A stretch of 45,786 bases of DNA, taken from assembly GCA_029257335.1 (NCBI GenBank), contig JARIBV010000003.1, positions 1-45,786 of the forward strand, written 5' to 3'. Under the pieces are notes generated by a model. It saw only the letters and a list, made by a program, of their open reading frames with translations, was not told the DNA's origin and did not search any database. The translations under genes and the position numbers were made by a program. This document shows positions 1-6,353 of this stretch, one piece after another; within the stretch, counting starts at the first letter, position 1; the number at the start of each line of letters is the position of its first letter. Source of the stretch: Faecousia sp. Lineage in GTDB: Bacteria > Bacillota > Clostridia > Oscillospirales > Oscillospiraceae.

Positions 1-584
1 ATGGCCTGCTGTATGCCAGAGGCAGCCAGCTTTCCGGCATCAATGGTGTGATGCGGCCCGGCATTGTCCACCGAATCGATAAGGACACTTCTGGCCTTCT
101 TGCAGTTGCCAAAAACGATCTGGCCCATACGGTGCTGGCCAGCCAGTTAAAAGACCACACCCTGTCACGAACCTATGAAGCCATTGTATGTGGCAGTTTT
201 AAAGAGGACAGAGGCACGGTAGATGCCCCCATCGGCCGTCACCCTTCCGATCGCAAGCGTATGGCAGTGACGCAGCGGGGAGGTAAGGAGGCTGTAACTC
301 ATTGGGAGGTCATCGCCCGATATCGGGGCTATACCCACATCCGGTGCCGTCTGGAAACGGGACGCACCCATCAGATCCGTGTCCACATGGCCTATCTGGG
401 TCGTCCCATTTTGGGGGACATGGTGTATGGTCATAAGAAGCCGGAGCTGGGACAGGACACCCAGTGCCTGCACGCCTGCTCTTTGTGCTTCCGCCACCCC
501 AGAACCGGTCTGCCTGTTCTGGTGACCTCTACCCTGCCGGAGTATTTCCGGAAGGTGCTGGAAAAATTGCAGAACATGGGATAA
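1..584 (+). CDS. RluA/RluD-family 23S rRNA pseudouridine synthase, 5'-truncated by window edge
   Basis: This enzyme isomerises specific uridines of ribosomal RNA to pseudouridine. The open frame begins at base 3, upstream of the first internal ATG at 48, and encodes residues typical of the family just before the catalytic loop, so the true start lies outside the window. The catalytic HRIDKDTSGL motif contains the essential Asp. The late RTHQIRVHMA motif and the GDMVYG segment are both present. About 193 residues are visible out of roughly 300 usual for RluD, so the N-terminal S4 domain is probably missing only because of the window edge. It lies directly upstream of the yabP cluster. Confidence 0.93.
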   Translation, partial: GLLYARGSQLSGINGVMRPGIVHRIDKDTSGLLAVAKNDLAHTVLASQLKDHTLSRTYEAIVCGSFKEDRGTVDAPIGRHPSDRKRMAVTQRGGKEAVTHWEVIARYRGYTHIRCRLETGRTHQIRVHMAYLGRPILGDMVYGHKKPELGQDTQCLHACSLCFRHPRTGLPVLVTSTLPEYFRKVLEKLQNMG

Positions 585-693
585 AATCCCTGTGACAGGC
601 TCCCTGCAAAGAAACTCCATGAAAAATTTTTATAGTGGTTCTGAACCTCCTCCTGAGAGCATATGCTGAAACAAAAGCAAGGAGGATGGGCGT

Positions 694-969
694 ATGACAG
701 AGGAACGGGGGCTGCAAATGCCCCATAAGCTTGTATTGGATGAGCGGAAGAAGCTTACAATCAGCGGCGTCAATGAAGTGGTAAGTTTTGATGAGTCGGC
801 TGTGGTACTGAAAACCGGACGGGGCAACCTACTGGTTCGGGGAGAAAACCTCCATCTCAAGACCCTATCTCTGGATGGCGGTCAGGTGGCAGTGGACGGA
901 ACGGTCATGGCCCTGGTCTATGAAGAACCCAGACGAGAAGGCGGCTTTTTCTCCCGCCTCTTTGGCTGA
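694..969 (+). CDS. yabP: Sporulation protein YabP
   Basis: YabP is a small protein needed with YabQ for spore cortex formation in Bacillus and is widespread in spore-forming Clostridia. The 91-residue product has the family features: an N-terminal HKLVLDERKKLTISGV stretch, a beta-rich YabP fold and a hydrophobic-aromatic C-terminus. The ATG at 694 follows an AGGAGG at 681. The stop codon overlaps the yabQ start by one base (TGATG), which indicates translational coupling. The order yabP-yabQ-divIC-yabR is the same as in Bacillus subtilis. Here the small S4-domain gene yabO, which usually precedes yabP, is absent and a pseudouridine synthase gene sits in its place. Confidence 0.93.
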   Translation: MTEERGLQMPHKLVLDERKKLTISGVNEVVSFDESAVVLKTGRGNLLVRGENLHLKTLSLDGGQVAVDGTVMALVYEEPRREGGFFSRLFG

Positions 970-1670
970 TGGCTCCCGGGGTGTATGAGCAGACCCAATG
1001 GTTTCTGTGGGCCTTGGGTCTGGGAGCCTGCTGGGCTGTGGCCTATCGCTTTGTTCGGTCCTTGGAGTGCAGGGCACCGGGCTGGACCATTCCCGGTGAC
1101 ATTGTGCTTTTGCTTGCCGCAGGGTACAGCCTTCTGTGTTACAGCTTGGGAGTCTCTCAGGGAAGGATGGATGGGTTCCAACTGCTTGGAATTTTTCTGG
1201 GCTGGGGTCTGCTGGAGACCATAGGTGGCAGAGCATTGAGAAAGATTTTTGACGGTTTTTGGTATTTCGTGTCTCTTTGTGTCAGACCCATTTGGTTTAT
1301 CTGTAAAAAAGTCAAAAAATTATTAAAAATTCTCTTTTCTTTCAGCAGAAAATGGGTTAGAATAGTCAGTAGAAGGCGTTCAGTCGCCAGCTCTGGAGGG
1401 AGTCAATATGAAGTTACCCGTGAAGTTTCGCAGATCCAGTCATATGATCAAGCTGCTGGTGTTTCTGGTGGTGGGGTCCTCTGTCTTTATCCTGGTGTCC
1501 CAGCGGACACAGATCAAAGAAAACGAGGCAAAGGCGCAGTCTCTGTCCCGGCAGGTGGCGCAGGTCAGACAGGAAAATCAGGATCTTCGGACCGACATCG
1601 AGGCCCTGGGTTCCGACGAAAGCGTTCGGAAAATCGCTCGGGACATGCTGGGTCTGGTGGAAAACGGTGA
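969..1670 (+). CDS. yabQ: Spore cortex protein YabQ, with an anomalous C-terminal overlap into divIC
   Basis: YabQ is a membrane protein of the forming spore required for cortex synthesis. Residues about 10-85 hold three hydrophobic segments with the arrangement of the YabQ family, followed by a basic amphipathic region rich in Lys and aromatic residues up to about residue 140. The reading frame then stays open for a further 263 bases inside divIC, in a different frame. It yields a Gly/Ser/Arg-rich sequence that looks like out-of-frame translation. Clostridial YabQ proteins usually end at about the point where divIC starts, so the annotated tail may be a lost stop, a frameshift or a real overlap. 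The start is coupled to the yabP stop. Confidence 0.82.
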   Translation: MAPGVYEQTQWFLWALGLGACWAVAYRFVRSLECRAPGWTIPGDIVLLLAAGYSLLCYSLGVSQGRMDGFQLLGIFLGWGLLETIGGRALRKIFDGFWYFVSLCVRPIWFICKKVKKLLKILFSFSRKWVRIVSRRRSVASSGGSQYEVTREVSQIQSYDQAAGVSGGGVLCLYPGVPADTDQRKRGKGAVSVPAGGAGQTGKSGSSDRHRGPGFRRKRSENRSGHAGSGGKR

Positions 1671-1698
1671 AGTCATTTTCTCCGATATCGGAGAGTAA
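1408..1698 (+). CDS. divIC: DivIC/FtsB-family septum formation initiator
   Basis: DivIC is a bitopic membrane protein of the division septum that works with FtsL and DivIB. The 96-residue product has a short basic cytoplasmic tail, one transmembrane helix (about residues 14-30, MIKLLVFLVVGSSVFILV) and an extracytoplasmic coiled coil of about 35 residues. It ends in the family signature region IARDMLGLVENGE (about residues 77-89). The ATG at 1408 is preceded by GGAGGG with good spacing. It lies between yabQ and yabR, the standard Firmicute order, and overlaps the tail of the yabQ frame. Confidence 0.92.
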   Translation: MKLPVKFRRSSHMIKLLVFLVVGSSVFILVSQRTQIKENEAKAQSLSRQVAQVRQENQDLRTDIEALGSDESVRKIARDMLGLVENGEVIFSDIGE

Positions 1699-1740
1699 AT
1701 ATAGCGTGTTTGTATTTTTTAGGAGGACAAGTTTCGCAGT

Positions 1741-2238
1741 ATGGAGTTAACAGTTGGAGCTATCATCGAAGGTAAGGTAAAGAGCATTACCAATTTCGGC
1801 GCATTCATCGCACTGCCGGAGAATAAGACAGGCATGGTACATATTTCTGAGGTGGCCAATGCCTATGTCAGCGATATTCGCCAGCATCTGACCGAGGGAC
1901 AGGATGTAAAGGTTATGGTCATCGCCGTGGATCCCGCTGGCAAGATCAACCTGTCTATTAAGCGCCTGGAGCCCAAGCCCGCCCCCCAAAACCGCCCCCG
2001 CAGCAATCATTTCGGAAACAATGACCGGCCCCGGAACAACAACTTCGGTGCCAATGGGGATCGTCCCCGTCAGAGCCGCCCCGCACCTGCACAGGCGACT
2101 CCCACCCAGGCCACGGTGGCTAAGTCTTCTGACCAGCTTTTTGAGGAGCGTCTGAAGCAATTTATGTCCGAATCTGACAGCAAGATTTCTTCTCTGCGGC
2201 AGTATACGGATCACCGCACGAAGAGCCGTCGTCGGTAA
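1741..2238 (+). CDS. yabR: S1-domain RNA-binding protein (YabR/YugI-like)
   Basis: This is a small RNA-binding protein of unknown exact role, associated in other Firmicutes with ribosomes or stress. Residues 3-75 form a single S1 domain, recognisable from GKVKSITNFGAFIAL and GMVHISEVANAYVSDI. A disordered Arg/Asn/Pro-rich linker follows (about 78-125). The C-terminal segment FMSESDSKISSLRQY ends in RRR, as in other YabR-type proteins. The AGGAGG at 1721 lies 14 bases before the ATG, a little far, but no other in-frame start fits. It closes the yabP-yabQ-divIC-yabR cluster. Confidence 0.9.
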   Translation: MELTVGAIIEGKVKSITNFGAFIALPENKTGMVHISEVANAYVSDIRQHLTEGQDVKVMVIAVDPAGKINLSIKRLEPKPAPQNRPRSNHFGNNDRPRNNNFGANGDRPRQSRPAPAQATPTQATVAKSSDQLFEERLKQFMSESDSKISSLRQYTDHRTKSRRR

Positions 2239-2242
2239 ACAT

Positions 2243-2290
2243 CAGGGCTGTCCGGAAAGCCATGTGGCTTTTGCTGGCAGCCCTGTTTGC
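2243..2290 (+). terminator. Hairpin between yabR and the reductase gene
   Basis: CAGGGCTG (2243-2250) pairs with CAGCCCTG (2278-2285), with an inner AAAGCC/GGCTTT stem. Only a short TTT follows, so it may be a weak terminator or an mRNA-processing hairpin. Confidence 0.45.
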
Positions 2291-2308
2291 CATTGTTGGG
2301 AGGATTAT

Positions 2309-3010
2309 ATGGCTTCAGTTTTGATTACAGGAGGTTCCCGGGGCATTGGCGCTGCCGCAGTGCGGGCCTTTGCAGGCCGTGGGGATCAGGTCACCTTTTT
2401 TTATGAAAAAAACCATGAGGCAGCCGGAAGCATTGCCAAAGAGACAGGGGCGGCTGCTGTGTGTGTGGATGTTTCGGACCATGAGGCAGTGAAAGCAGCA
2501 TTTGCAAATATCAGGCAGCTGGATGTTTTGGTCAATAACGCCGGCATCACCCACTACGGATTGCTGTCTCAGACCCCTGTGGAGGTCTGGGACCGCATTT
2601 TTGCGGTAAATGTCCGGGGAATGTATCTGTGTGCACAGGAGGCAACCTCCTTGTTTTTAAGGCATCACAGGGGCTGTATCATCAATGTCAGTTCCATGTG
2701 GGGGCAGGTAGGCGCATCCTGTGAGGTGGCATATTCCGCCTCTAAGGGGGCGGTCCTGGCCTTTACAAAGGCATTGGCCCAGGAGCTGGGCCCCTCCGGC
2801 ATCCGAGTCAATGCCATTGCACCCGGTGTAATTCTTACGGATATGGTGTCCAATGTGACCCCGGAGATTTTGGAGCAGCTGCGAGAGCAGACCCCACTGG
2901 AGAGAAACGGCACCCCGGAGGATGTGGCACAGGCTATGCTGTATCTGGCAGATTCCCAGTTTGTGACGGGACAAGTCCTGCCTGTAAATGGTGGGTTTGT
3001 AATTACTTAA
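2309..3010 (+). CDS. Short-chain dehydrogenase/reductase, FabG-like (possible YmfI-type EF-P reductase)
   Basis: This NAD(P)H-dependent reductase of the SDR superfamily has 233 residues. It carries the nucleotide-binding TGGSRGIG near the N-terminus, NNAG near residue 80, the catalytic Ser in SSMWGQVGASCE, and YSASKGA with the Tyr and Lys of the active site. The SSMWGQVGASCE stretch resembles the YmfI branch, which in Bacillus reduces 5-aminopentanone on elongation factor P, more than fatty-acid FabG. That assignment is from memory of the family and is tentative. The start was placed at ATG 2309 because GGGAGG lies 6-11 bases before it and the fold begins there. The frame itself opens at 2264. 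Confidence 0.85.
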   Translation: MASVLITGGSRGIGAAAVRAFAGRGDQVTFFYEKNHEAAGSIAKETGAAAVCVDVSDHEAVKAAFANIRQLDVLVNNAGITHYGLLSQTPVEVWDRIFAVNVRGMYLCAQEATSLFLRHHRGCIINVSSMWGQVGASCEVAYSASKGAVLAFTKALAQELGPSGIRVNAIAPGVILTDMVSNVTPEILEQLREQTPLERNGTPEDVAQAMLYLADSQFVTGQVLPVNGGFVIT

Positions 3011-3034
3011 AACAGAAAGAAGAGGAATGTTGAT

Positions 3035-3475
3035 ATGAAAATTGCTTTGGCTTGTGATCACGGCGGCTTAACACTGAAAGAAGCAGTAAAAAAACACCTT
3101 GCAGCCCAGGGCCATGAGGTAGAAGATTTCGGGACTTATACCGAAGACAGCTGCGACTATCCCGACTTTGCAGGTGCTGCTGCAAAATCCGTTGCAAATG
3201 GTACCAATGAGCGGGGTGTGGTGATCTGCACCACCGGCATCGGCGTTTCCATCGCAGCCAATAAGGTCAAGGGCATTCGCTGCGCTCTGCTTTCTGATCT
3301 GATGTGCGCCCGCCTCACCCGTCAGCACAATGATTCCAATATGATGGCCATGGGTGCCGGTGTGGTAGGGGAGAAACTGGCCCTTGAGATCGTGGACACC
3401 TTCCTTAGTACGGATTTTGAAGGCGGCAGACATCAGCGCCGGGTGGACAAGGTGATGGCTTTGGAGCAGGAGTAA
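3035..3475 (+). CDS. rpiB: Ribose-5-phosphate isomerase B
   Basis: RpiB interconverts ribose 5-phosphate and ribulose 5-phosphate in the non-oxidative pentose phosphate pathway. The 146-residue length matches the family. Visible motifs are ACDHGG near the start, the catalytic Cys in VVICTTGIGVSIAANK (about residues 64-79), and SDLMCARLTRQHNDSN with the phosphate-binding Arg/His. The ATG at 3035 follows AAGAAGAGGAA. A strong hairpin terminator follows the stop, so the gene ends its transcription unit. Confidence 0.97.
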   Translation: MKIALACDHGGLTLKEAVKKHLAAQGHEVEDFGTYTEDSCDYPDFAGAAAKSVANGTNERGVVICTTGIGVSIAANKVKGIRCALLSDLMCARLTRQHNDSNMMAMGAGVVGEKLALEIVDTFLSTDFEGGRHQRRVDKVMALEQE

Positions 3476-3488
3476 GCTGCCATAAACC

Positions 3489-3527
3489 GAAAAGAGGCTG
3501 TCTTGCTTCTAAGATGGCCTCTTTTTC
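3489..3527 (+). terminator. Rho-independent terminator after rpiB
   Basis: AAAAGAGGC (3490-3498) and GCCTCTTTTT (3517-3526) form the stem, with an inner TCTT/AAGA pairing, followed by a T-run. Confidence 0.88.
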
Positions 3528-3558
3528 TATCTTTCACAAAGAGTTTTACAGATTTTCT

Positions 3559-3588
3559 TTGACAGAATGCCTGAGGTTGCTGTATAAT
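3559..3588 (+). promoter_or_regulatory. Sigma-A-type promoter for the His-rich/cooT pair
   Basis: TTGACA (3559-3564) and TATAAT (3583-3588) are separated by 18 bases, a consensus match about 45 bases before the ATG of the His-rich gene. Confidence 0.85.
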
Positions 3589-3635
3589 GAAGATAAATTG
3601 ACAGACCGCTTTTGCGGACGAAAGGAGTATCCCTT

Positions 3636-3974
3636 ATGCATATGGATCACGAACATGTGGGCTCCTGCGGTGAGCACCATCACGAACATCATCACGAACA
3701 TCATCACGAGCATCCTCACGACCATGAGCACTGCCATGGCGGTGAGTGCGGCTGCTGCGGCAACTGTGAGCATACGCCTATGGAGGAGCTGACAGCCCTC
3801 ATGAAGTACATGGTGGGCCACAATGCCTCCCATGCGCAGGAGCTGGCCAATCTGGCCAAGCAGCTGGAGGCAGCCGGAGAGAAGATGGCCTATGAGCAGG
3901 TCATGCAAGCTGTATCTGATTTTGAAAAGGGCAATATGCGCCTGTCTATGGTGCTGCAGTCCCTGGCAAAGTAA
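3636..3974 (+). CDS. His-rich putative metal (nickel)-binding protein, CooJ-like arrangement
   Basis: The 112-residue protein has two parts. Residues 1-46 contain 18 His and 6 Cys, including three tandem HHHE units and a CGCCGNC motif, an obvious metal-binding tail. Residues 47-112 form a compact helical domain (SHAQELANLAKQLEAAG). No enzyme motif is visible. The next gene encodes a CooT-family nickel-binding protein 11 bases downstream, so storage or delivery of nickel is the best inference. CooJ of Rhodospirillum is a comparable His-rich partner of CooT, but its His tail is C-terminal. Zinc or cobalt binding is possible. The start was set at ATG 3636, eight bases after AAAGGAG; the frame opens at a TTG at 3612. 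Confidence 0.8.
   Translation: MHMDHEHVGSCGEHHHEHHHEHHHEHPHDHEHCHGGECGCCGNCEHTPMEELTALMKYMVGHNASHAQELANLAKQLEAAGEKMAYEQVMQAVSDFEKGNMRLSMVLQSLAK
3675..3710 (+). repeat. Three 12-bp tandem repeats encoding HHHE units
   Basis: Three consecutive 12-base units (CACCATCACGAA, CATCATCACGAA, CATCATCACGAG) lie in frame inside the His-rich gene. Unit number could vary by slippage without shifting the frame. Confidence 0.85.
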
Positions 3975-3985
3975 GGAGAATTGCT

Positions 3986-4177
3986 ATGTGTCTTTCTACT
4001 GTTTATAAGAATACCCAGTCCCCTGAGACGCTGCTGATGCGCAATGTCATGCGTGTGGAGTGCAAGGACGGTTGCGTGGTTCTCACTGACCTCATGGAGC
4101 ATACCCTGGCAATCCAGGGAACCCTCCAGGAAGCAAACCTGGTGGATGGGTTTGTAATTGTGAAAGAAAATGCCTGA
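3986..4177 (+). CDS. cooT: CooT-family nickel-binding protein
   Basis: CooT proteins are about 65-residue dimers that bind Ni(II) through the N-terminal Cys2 and take part in maturation of nickel enzymes such as carbon monoxide dehydrogenase. This 63-residue product starts MCLSTVYKN, keeping Cys2, and has the family pattern NVMRVECKDGCVVLTDLM and a C-terminal LVDGFVIVKE. The ATG at 3986 follows AAGGAG at 3973-3978. It is co-transcribed with the His-rich gene under one consensus promoter and ends in a strong terminator. Which nickel enzyme it serves is not visible in this window. Confidence 0.88.
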   Translation: MCLSTVYKNTQSPETLLMRNVMRVECKDGCVVLTDLMEHTLAIQGTLQEANLVDGFVIVKENA

Positions 4178-4180
4178 TTG

Positions 4181-4216
4181 AAAGGAAAAGGGGGCTTTAA
4201 GGCCTCCTTTTCCTTT
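4181..4216 (+). terminator. Rho-independent terminator after cooT
   Basis: AAAGGAAAAGGGGGC pairs with GGCCTCCTTTTCCTTT around a TTTAA loop. The stem is almost fully complementary with one G-T pair. Confidence 0.85.
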
Positions 4217-4234
4217 ATCGGAAAGGAATGATTT

Positions 4235-4891
4235 ATGGATCCAGTTTCCATCGTCTATGCAGATCAGGAGATTTTAGTCTGTATAAAGCCCGCAGGGGTT
4301 CTGTCTACGGATGAACCGGGGGGCCTCCCCTCTTTGCTGCGGCACCAGCTGGGAGACGAAACAGCCTGCGTCCGGACCGTCCATCGGCTGGACCGGGTGG
4401 TGAGCGGCCTTATGGTTTTGGCCAGAACCCCTGCGGCGGCATCATGCTTGTCGGCACAGATCCGGGAAAGAACATTTGATAAGGAATATTTAGCCGTGGT
4501 CCATGGCTGCCCCCAAGAGGATGCGGGACAATACCGGGATCTGCTTCTGAGAAATAAACCGGAACGGAAAACCTATGTGGTGACACAACCGGGCAAGGAT
4601 GTGCAGGAGGCCGTTCTGTCCTACCGGGTTTTGCACCGGGGGCCGCTTTCCAAGGTGCTCATTCATTTAGAGACAGGACGGACCCACCAGATCCGGGCTC
4701 AGTTTTCCAGCCGTGGACTGCCTTTGGTGGGAGATCGGAAATACAGCCTTCTGGAGGATGACTGTCCCATTGCTCTTTGGTCCCACAGTCTCTCCTTTGT
4801 GCACCCTGCAACCAAGGAGCCGGTCTGCTTTTGCGTAGAGCCGCCGGACCGATATCCATGGAGCGAAATGTATAAAAAAGTATCGATATAG
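4235..4891 (+). CDS. RluA-family pseudouridine synthase, short form without S4 domain
   Basis: This is a second rRNA/tRNA pseudouridine synthase of the RluA class. At 218 residues it lacks the S4 domain and starts directly with the catalytic fold (VSIVYADQEILVCIKPAGVLS). The active-site HRLDR with the catalytic Asp is at residues 50-54, and the ETGRTHQIRAQFSS motif lies near residue 150. The start follows GGAAAGGA. The target uridine cannot be told from sequence. It lies between the cooT terminator and the rnf promoter and appears to be a single-gene unit. Confidence 0.9.
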   Translation: MDPVSIVYADQEILVCIKPAGVLSTDEPGGLPSLLRHQLGDETACVRTVHRLDRVVSGLMVLARTPAAASCLSAQIRERTFDKEYLAVVHGCPQEDAGQYRDLLLRNKPERKTYVVTQPGKDVQEAVLSYRVLHRGPLSKVLIHLETGRTHQIRAQFSSRGLPLVGDRKYSLLEDDCPIALWSHSLSFVHPATKEPVCFCVEPPDRYPWSEMYKKVSI

Positions 4892-4923
4892 ACCTACTTT
4901 TTGAATAAAATGTCAAAAAATGG

Positions 4924-4952
4924 TTTACAAAAGTATAGAAACGCAGTATAGT
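4924..4952 (+). promoter_or_regulatory. Sigma-A-type promoter of the rnf operon
   Basis: TTTACA (4924-4929), 17-base spacer, TATAGT (4947-4952). It is the best match in the 130-bp gap before rnfC and overlaps repeated AGTATA motifs. Confidence 0.75.
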
Positions 4953-4999
4953 GTTAGTATACATCTCTTATCTGGAGAGGATACAACCCTATACTGTGT
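4932..4999 (+). promoter_or_regulatory. AGTATA repeats and inverted repeat at the rnf promoter
   Basis: AGTATA occurs at 4932, 4945 and 4956 in direct orientation. A further inverted copy lies in CTATACTGTGT at 4989-4999, which can pair with ACGCAGTATAG at 4941-4951. The copies overlap the -10 element and the predicted transcription start, so a regulator binding site is likelier than an RNA hairpin. A T-rich tract (4999-5010) follows. Confidence 0.5.
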
Positions 5000-5021
5000 T
5001 TTATTTTTTTGTGAGGTGACT

Positions 5022-6341
5022 ATGCTTATGGCAGTTCCTTTTTATGGCGGGATCCATCCCCGGGGACAAAAGACTCTTACCAGAGATCGGAAAATTAAAC
5101 CGTTTCCACCACCGCAGGTGGTGGTGATCCCCATGTCTCAGCATATTGGCGCTCCCTGCAAACCTCTGGTTTCCAAAGGAGATCATGTGAATATCGGGCA
5201 GAAAATCGGAGATGGACCGGGACTTTGCGTTCCGGTTCATGCATCTGTGTCCGGCACCGTGAAGGCTGTGGAGCTTCGGCCCCATCCCAATGGAACCACG
5301 GTTCTGTCCGTGGTCATTGAAAACGATATGCAGGAGACGCTCTGCCCCGAAATTCAGCGCCGTAAGACCATTGATGACCTGACACCGGAAGATTTGATCG
5401 GAATCATCCGGGAAGCGGGAATTGTGGGCATGGGCGGTGCTACCTTTCCCACCCATGTGAAGCTCTCTTCCGGCGTTGGCAAGGTGGATATCATGATTGT
5501 CAATGCTTCCGAGTGTGAACCCTACATCACAGCAGACGAACGGCTGCTGCGGGAACGGAGCGACCGGGTTCTGGCAGGTATGGAGATCATCATGAAAATC
5601 CTGGGTCTCAAAGAAGCCGTAATCGGAATCGAAGCAGACAAGGAAACCACCATCCGGGAGGTAACGCAGGAGCTGTCGGACCATCCCGGTATCACCATAC
5701 AATCCTTGCGGCCCAGGTATCCTCAGGGCTCTGAAAAACAGCTGATTCAGGCCATTACCGGACGGCAGGTGCCTCCCGGCGGGCTTCCGGCGCAGGTGGG
5801 GTGTGCGGTGTTTAACACGGCAACCTGCGCGGCGATTGCGGACGCCGTGTGGGACGGAATGCCCCTGGTGCAGCGGGTGGTTACGGTTTCCGGGGACATC
5901 GCCATGGGACCTCGAAACCTGATGGTTCCGGTAGGCACTCCCTTTGCAGATATGGTGGACGCAGTGGGATTTGCAGAAAACCCCTACAAGGTTCTTTCCG
6001 GCGGCCCAATGATGGGACTTGCTCAGTTTGATTTGGCGGTGCCTGTTACCAAGGGAACCAACGCCGTCACCATTTTGGGAAGTAAAAACAGATACCTGGA
6101 CGAACATCCTCACTGCATTCGGTGCGGCAAATGCGTATCAGTCTGCCCCATGCACCTGATGCCGCTGAAGCTCTATAGTGCAGAGCGGCGCAGCGATATC
6201 GAGGAACTGAAGGCACAGCACATTATGGATTGTGTAGAGTGCGGGTGCTGCGCCTACACCTGTCCCGGCTGTCTGCCCTTGGTGCACAGCATCCGCACCG
6301 GCAAGCAAAAGCTTCGCAATGCACAGCCGCCAAATCAATAA
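5022..6341 (+). CDS. rnfC: Rnf complex subunit C, flavin and Fe-S protein
   Basis: RnfC is the peripheral NAD(H)-binding subunit of the Rnf complex, which oxidises ferredoxin with NAD+ and pumps Na+ or H+. The 439-residue protein opens with the typical FYGGIHPRG and IPMSQHIGAPC, and has the flavin/nucleotide motif GMGGATFPTHVK (about residue 134 onward). Near the C-terminus are two ferredoxin-like cysteine clusters, CIRCGKCVSVCP and CVECGCCAYTCPGC. The second carries an extra Cys where many homologues have Ala-Lys. The start was moved to ATG 5022, behind GAGGTGA, because the preceding 34 codons of the open frame cover the promoter. It is the first gene of rnfCDGEAB. Confidence 0.96.
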   Translation: MLMAVPFYGGIHPRGQKTLTRDRKIKPFPPPQVVVIPMSQHIGAPCKPLVSKGDHVNIGQKIGDGPGLCVPVHASVSGTVKAVELRPHPNGTTVLSVVIENDMQETLCPEIQRRKTIDDLTPEDLIGIIREAGIVGMGGATFPTHVKLSSGVGKVDIMIVNASECEPYITADERLLRERSDRVLAGMEIIMKILGLKEAVIGIEADKETTIREVTQELSDHPGITIQSLRPRYPQGSEKQLIQAITGRQVPPGGLPAQVGCAVFNTATCAAIADAVWDGMPLVQRVVTVSGDIAMGPRNLMVPVGTPFADMVDAVGFAENPYKVLSGGPMMGLAQFDLAVPVTKGTNAVTILGSKNRYLDEHPHCIRCGKCVSVCPMHLMPLKLYSAERRSDIEELKAQHIMDCVECGCCAYTCPGCLPLVHSIRTGKQKLRNAQPPNQ

Positions 6342-6353
6342 GGAGGGGATATC

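Noticed and set aside
3675-3710. The short tandem repeats as a CRISPR-like array
   Set aside because: The units are contiguous with no spacers and lie in frame in a coding region. No CRISPR array or cas gene was seen anywhere in the window.
3514-3792. A 92-codon frame overlapping the His-rich gene
   Set aside because: Its Ile/Thr/Ala repeats are the out-of-frame reading of the His codon repeats, and it runs through the promoter.
4941-4999. The inverted repeat plus T-tract before rnfC as a transcription terminator or riboswitch
   Set aside because: The left arm overlaps the -10 element of the best promoter, so it would not be in the transcript, and the loop is 37 bases. An operator is more likely.
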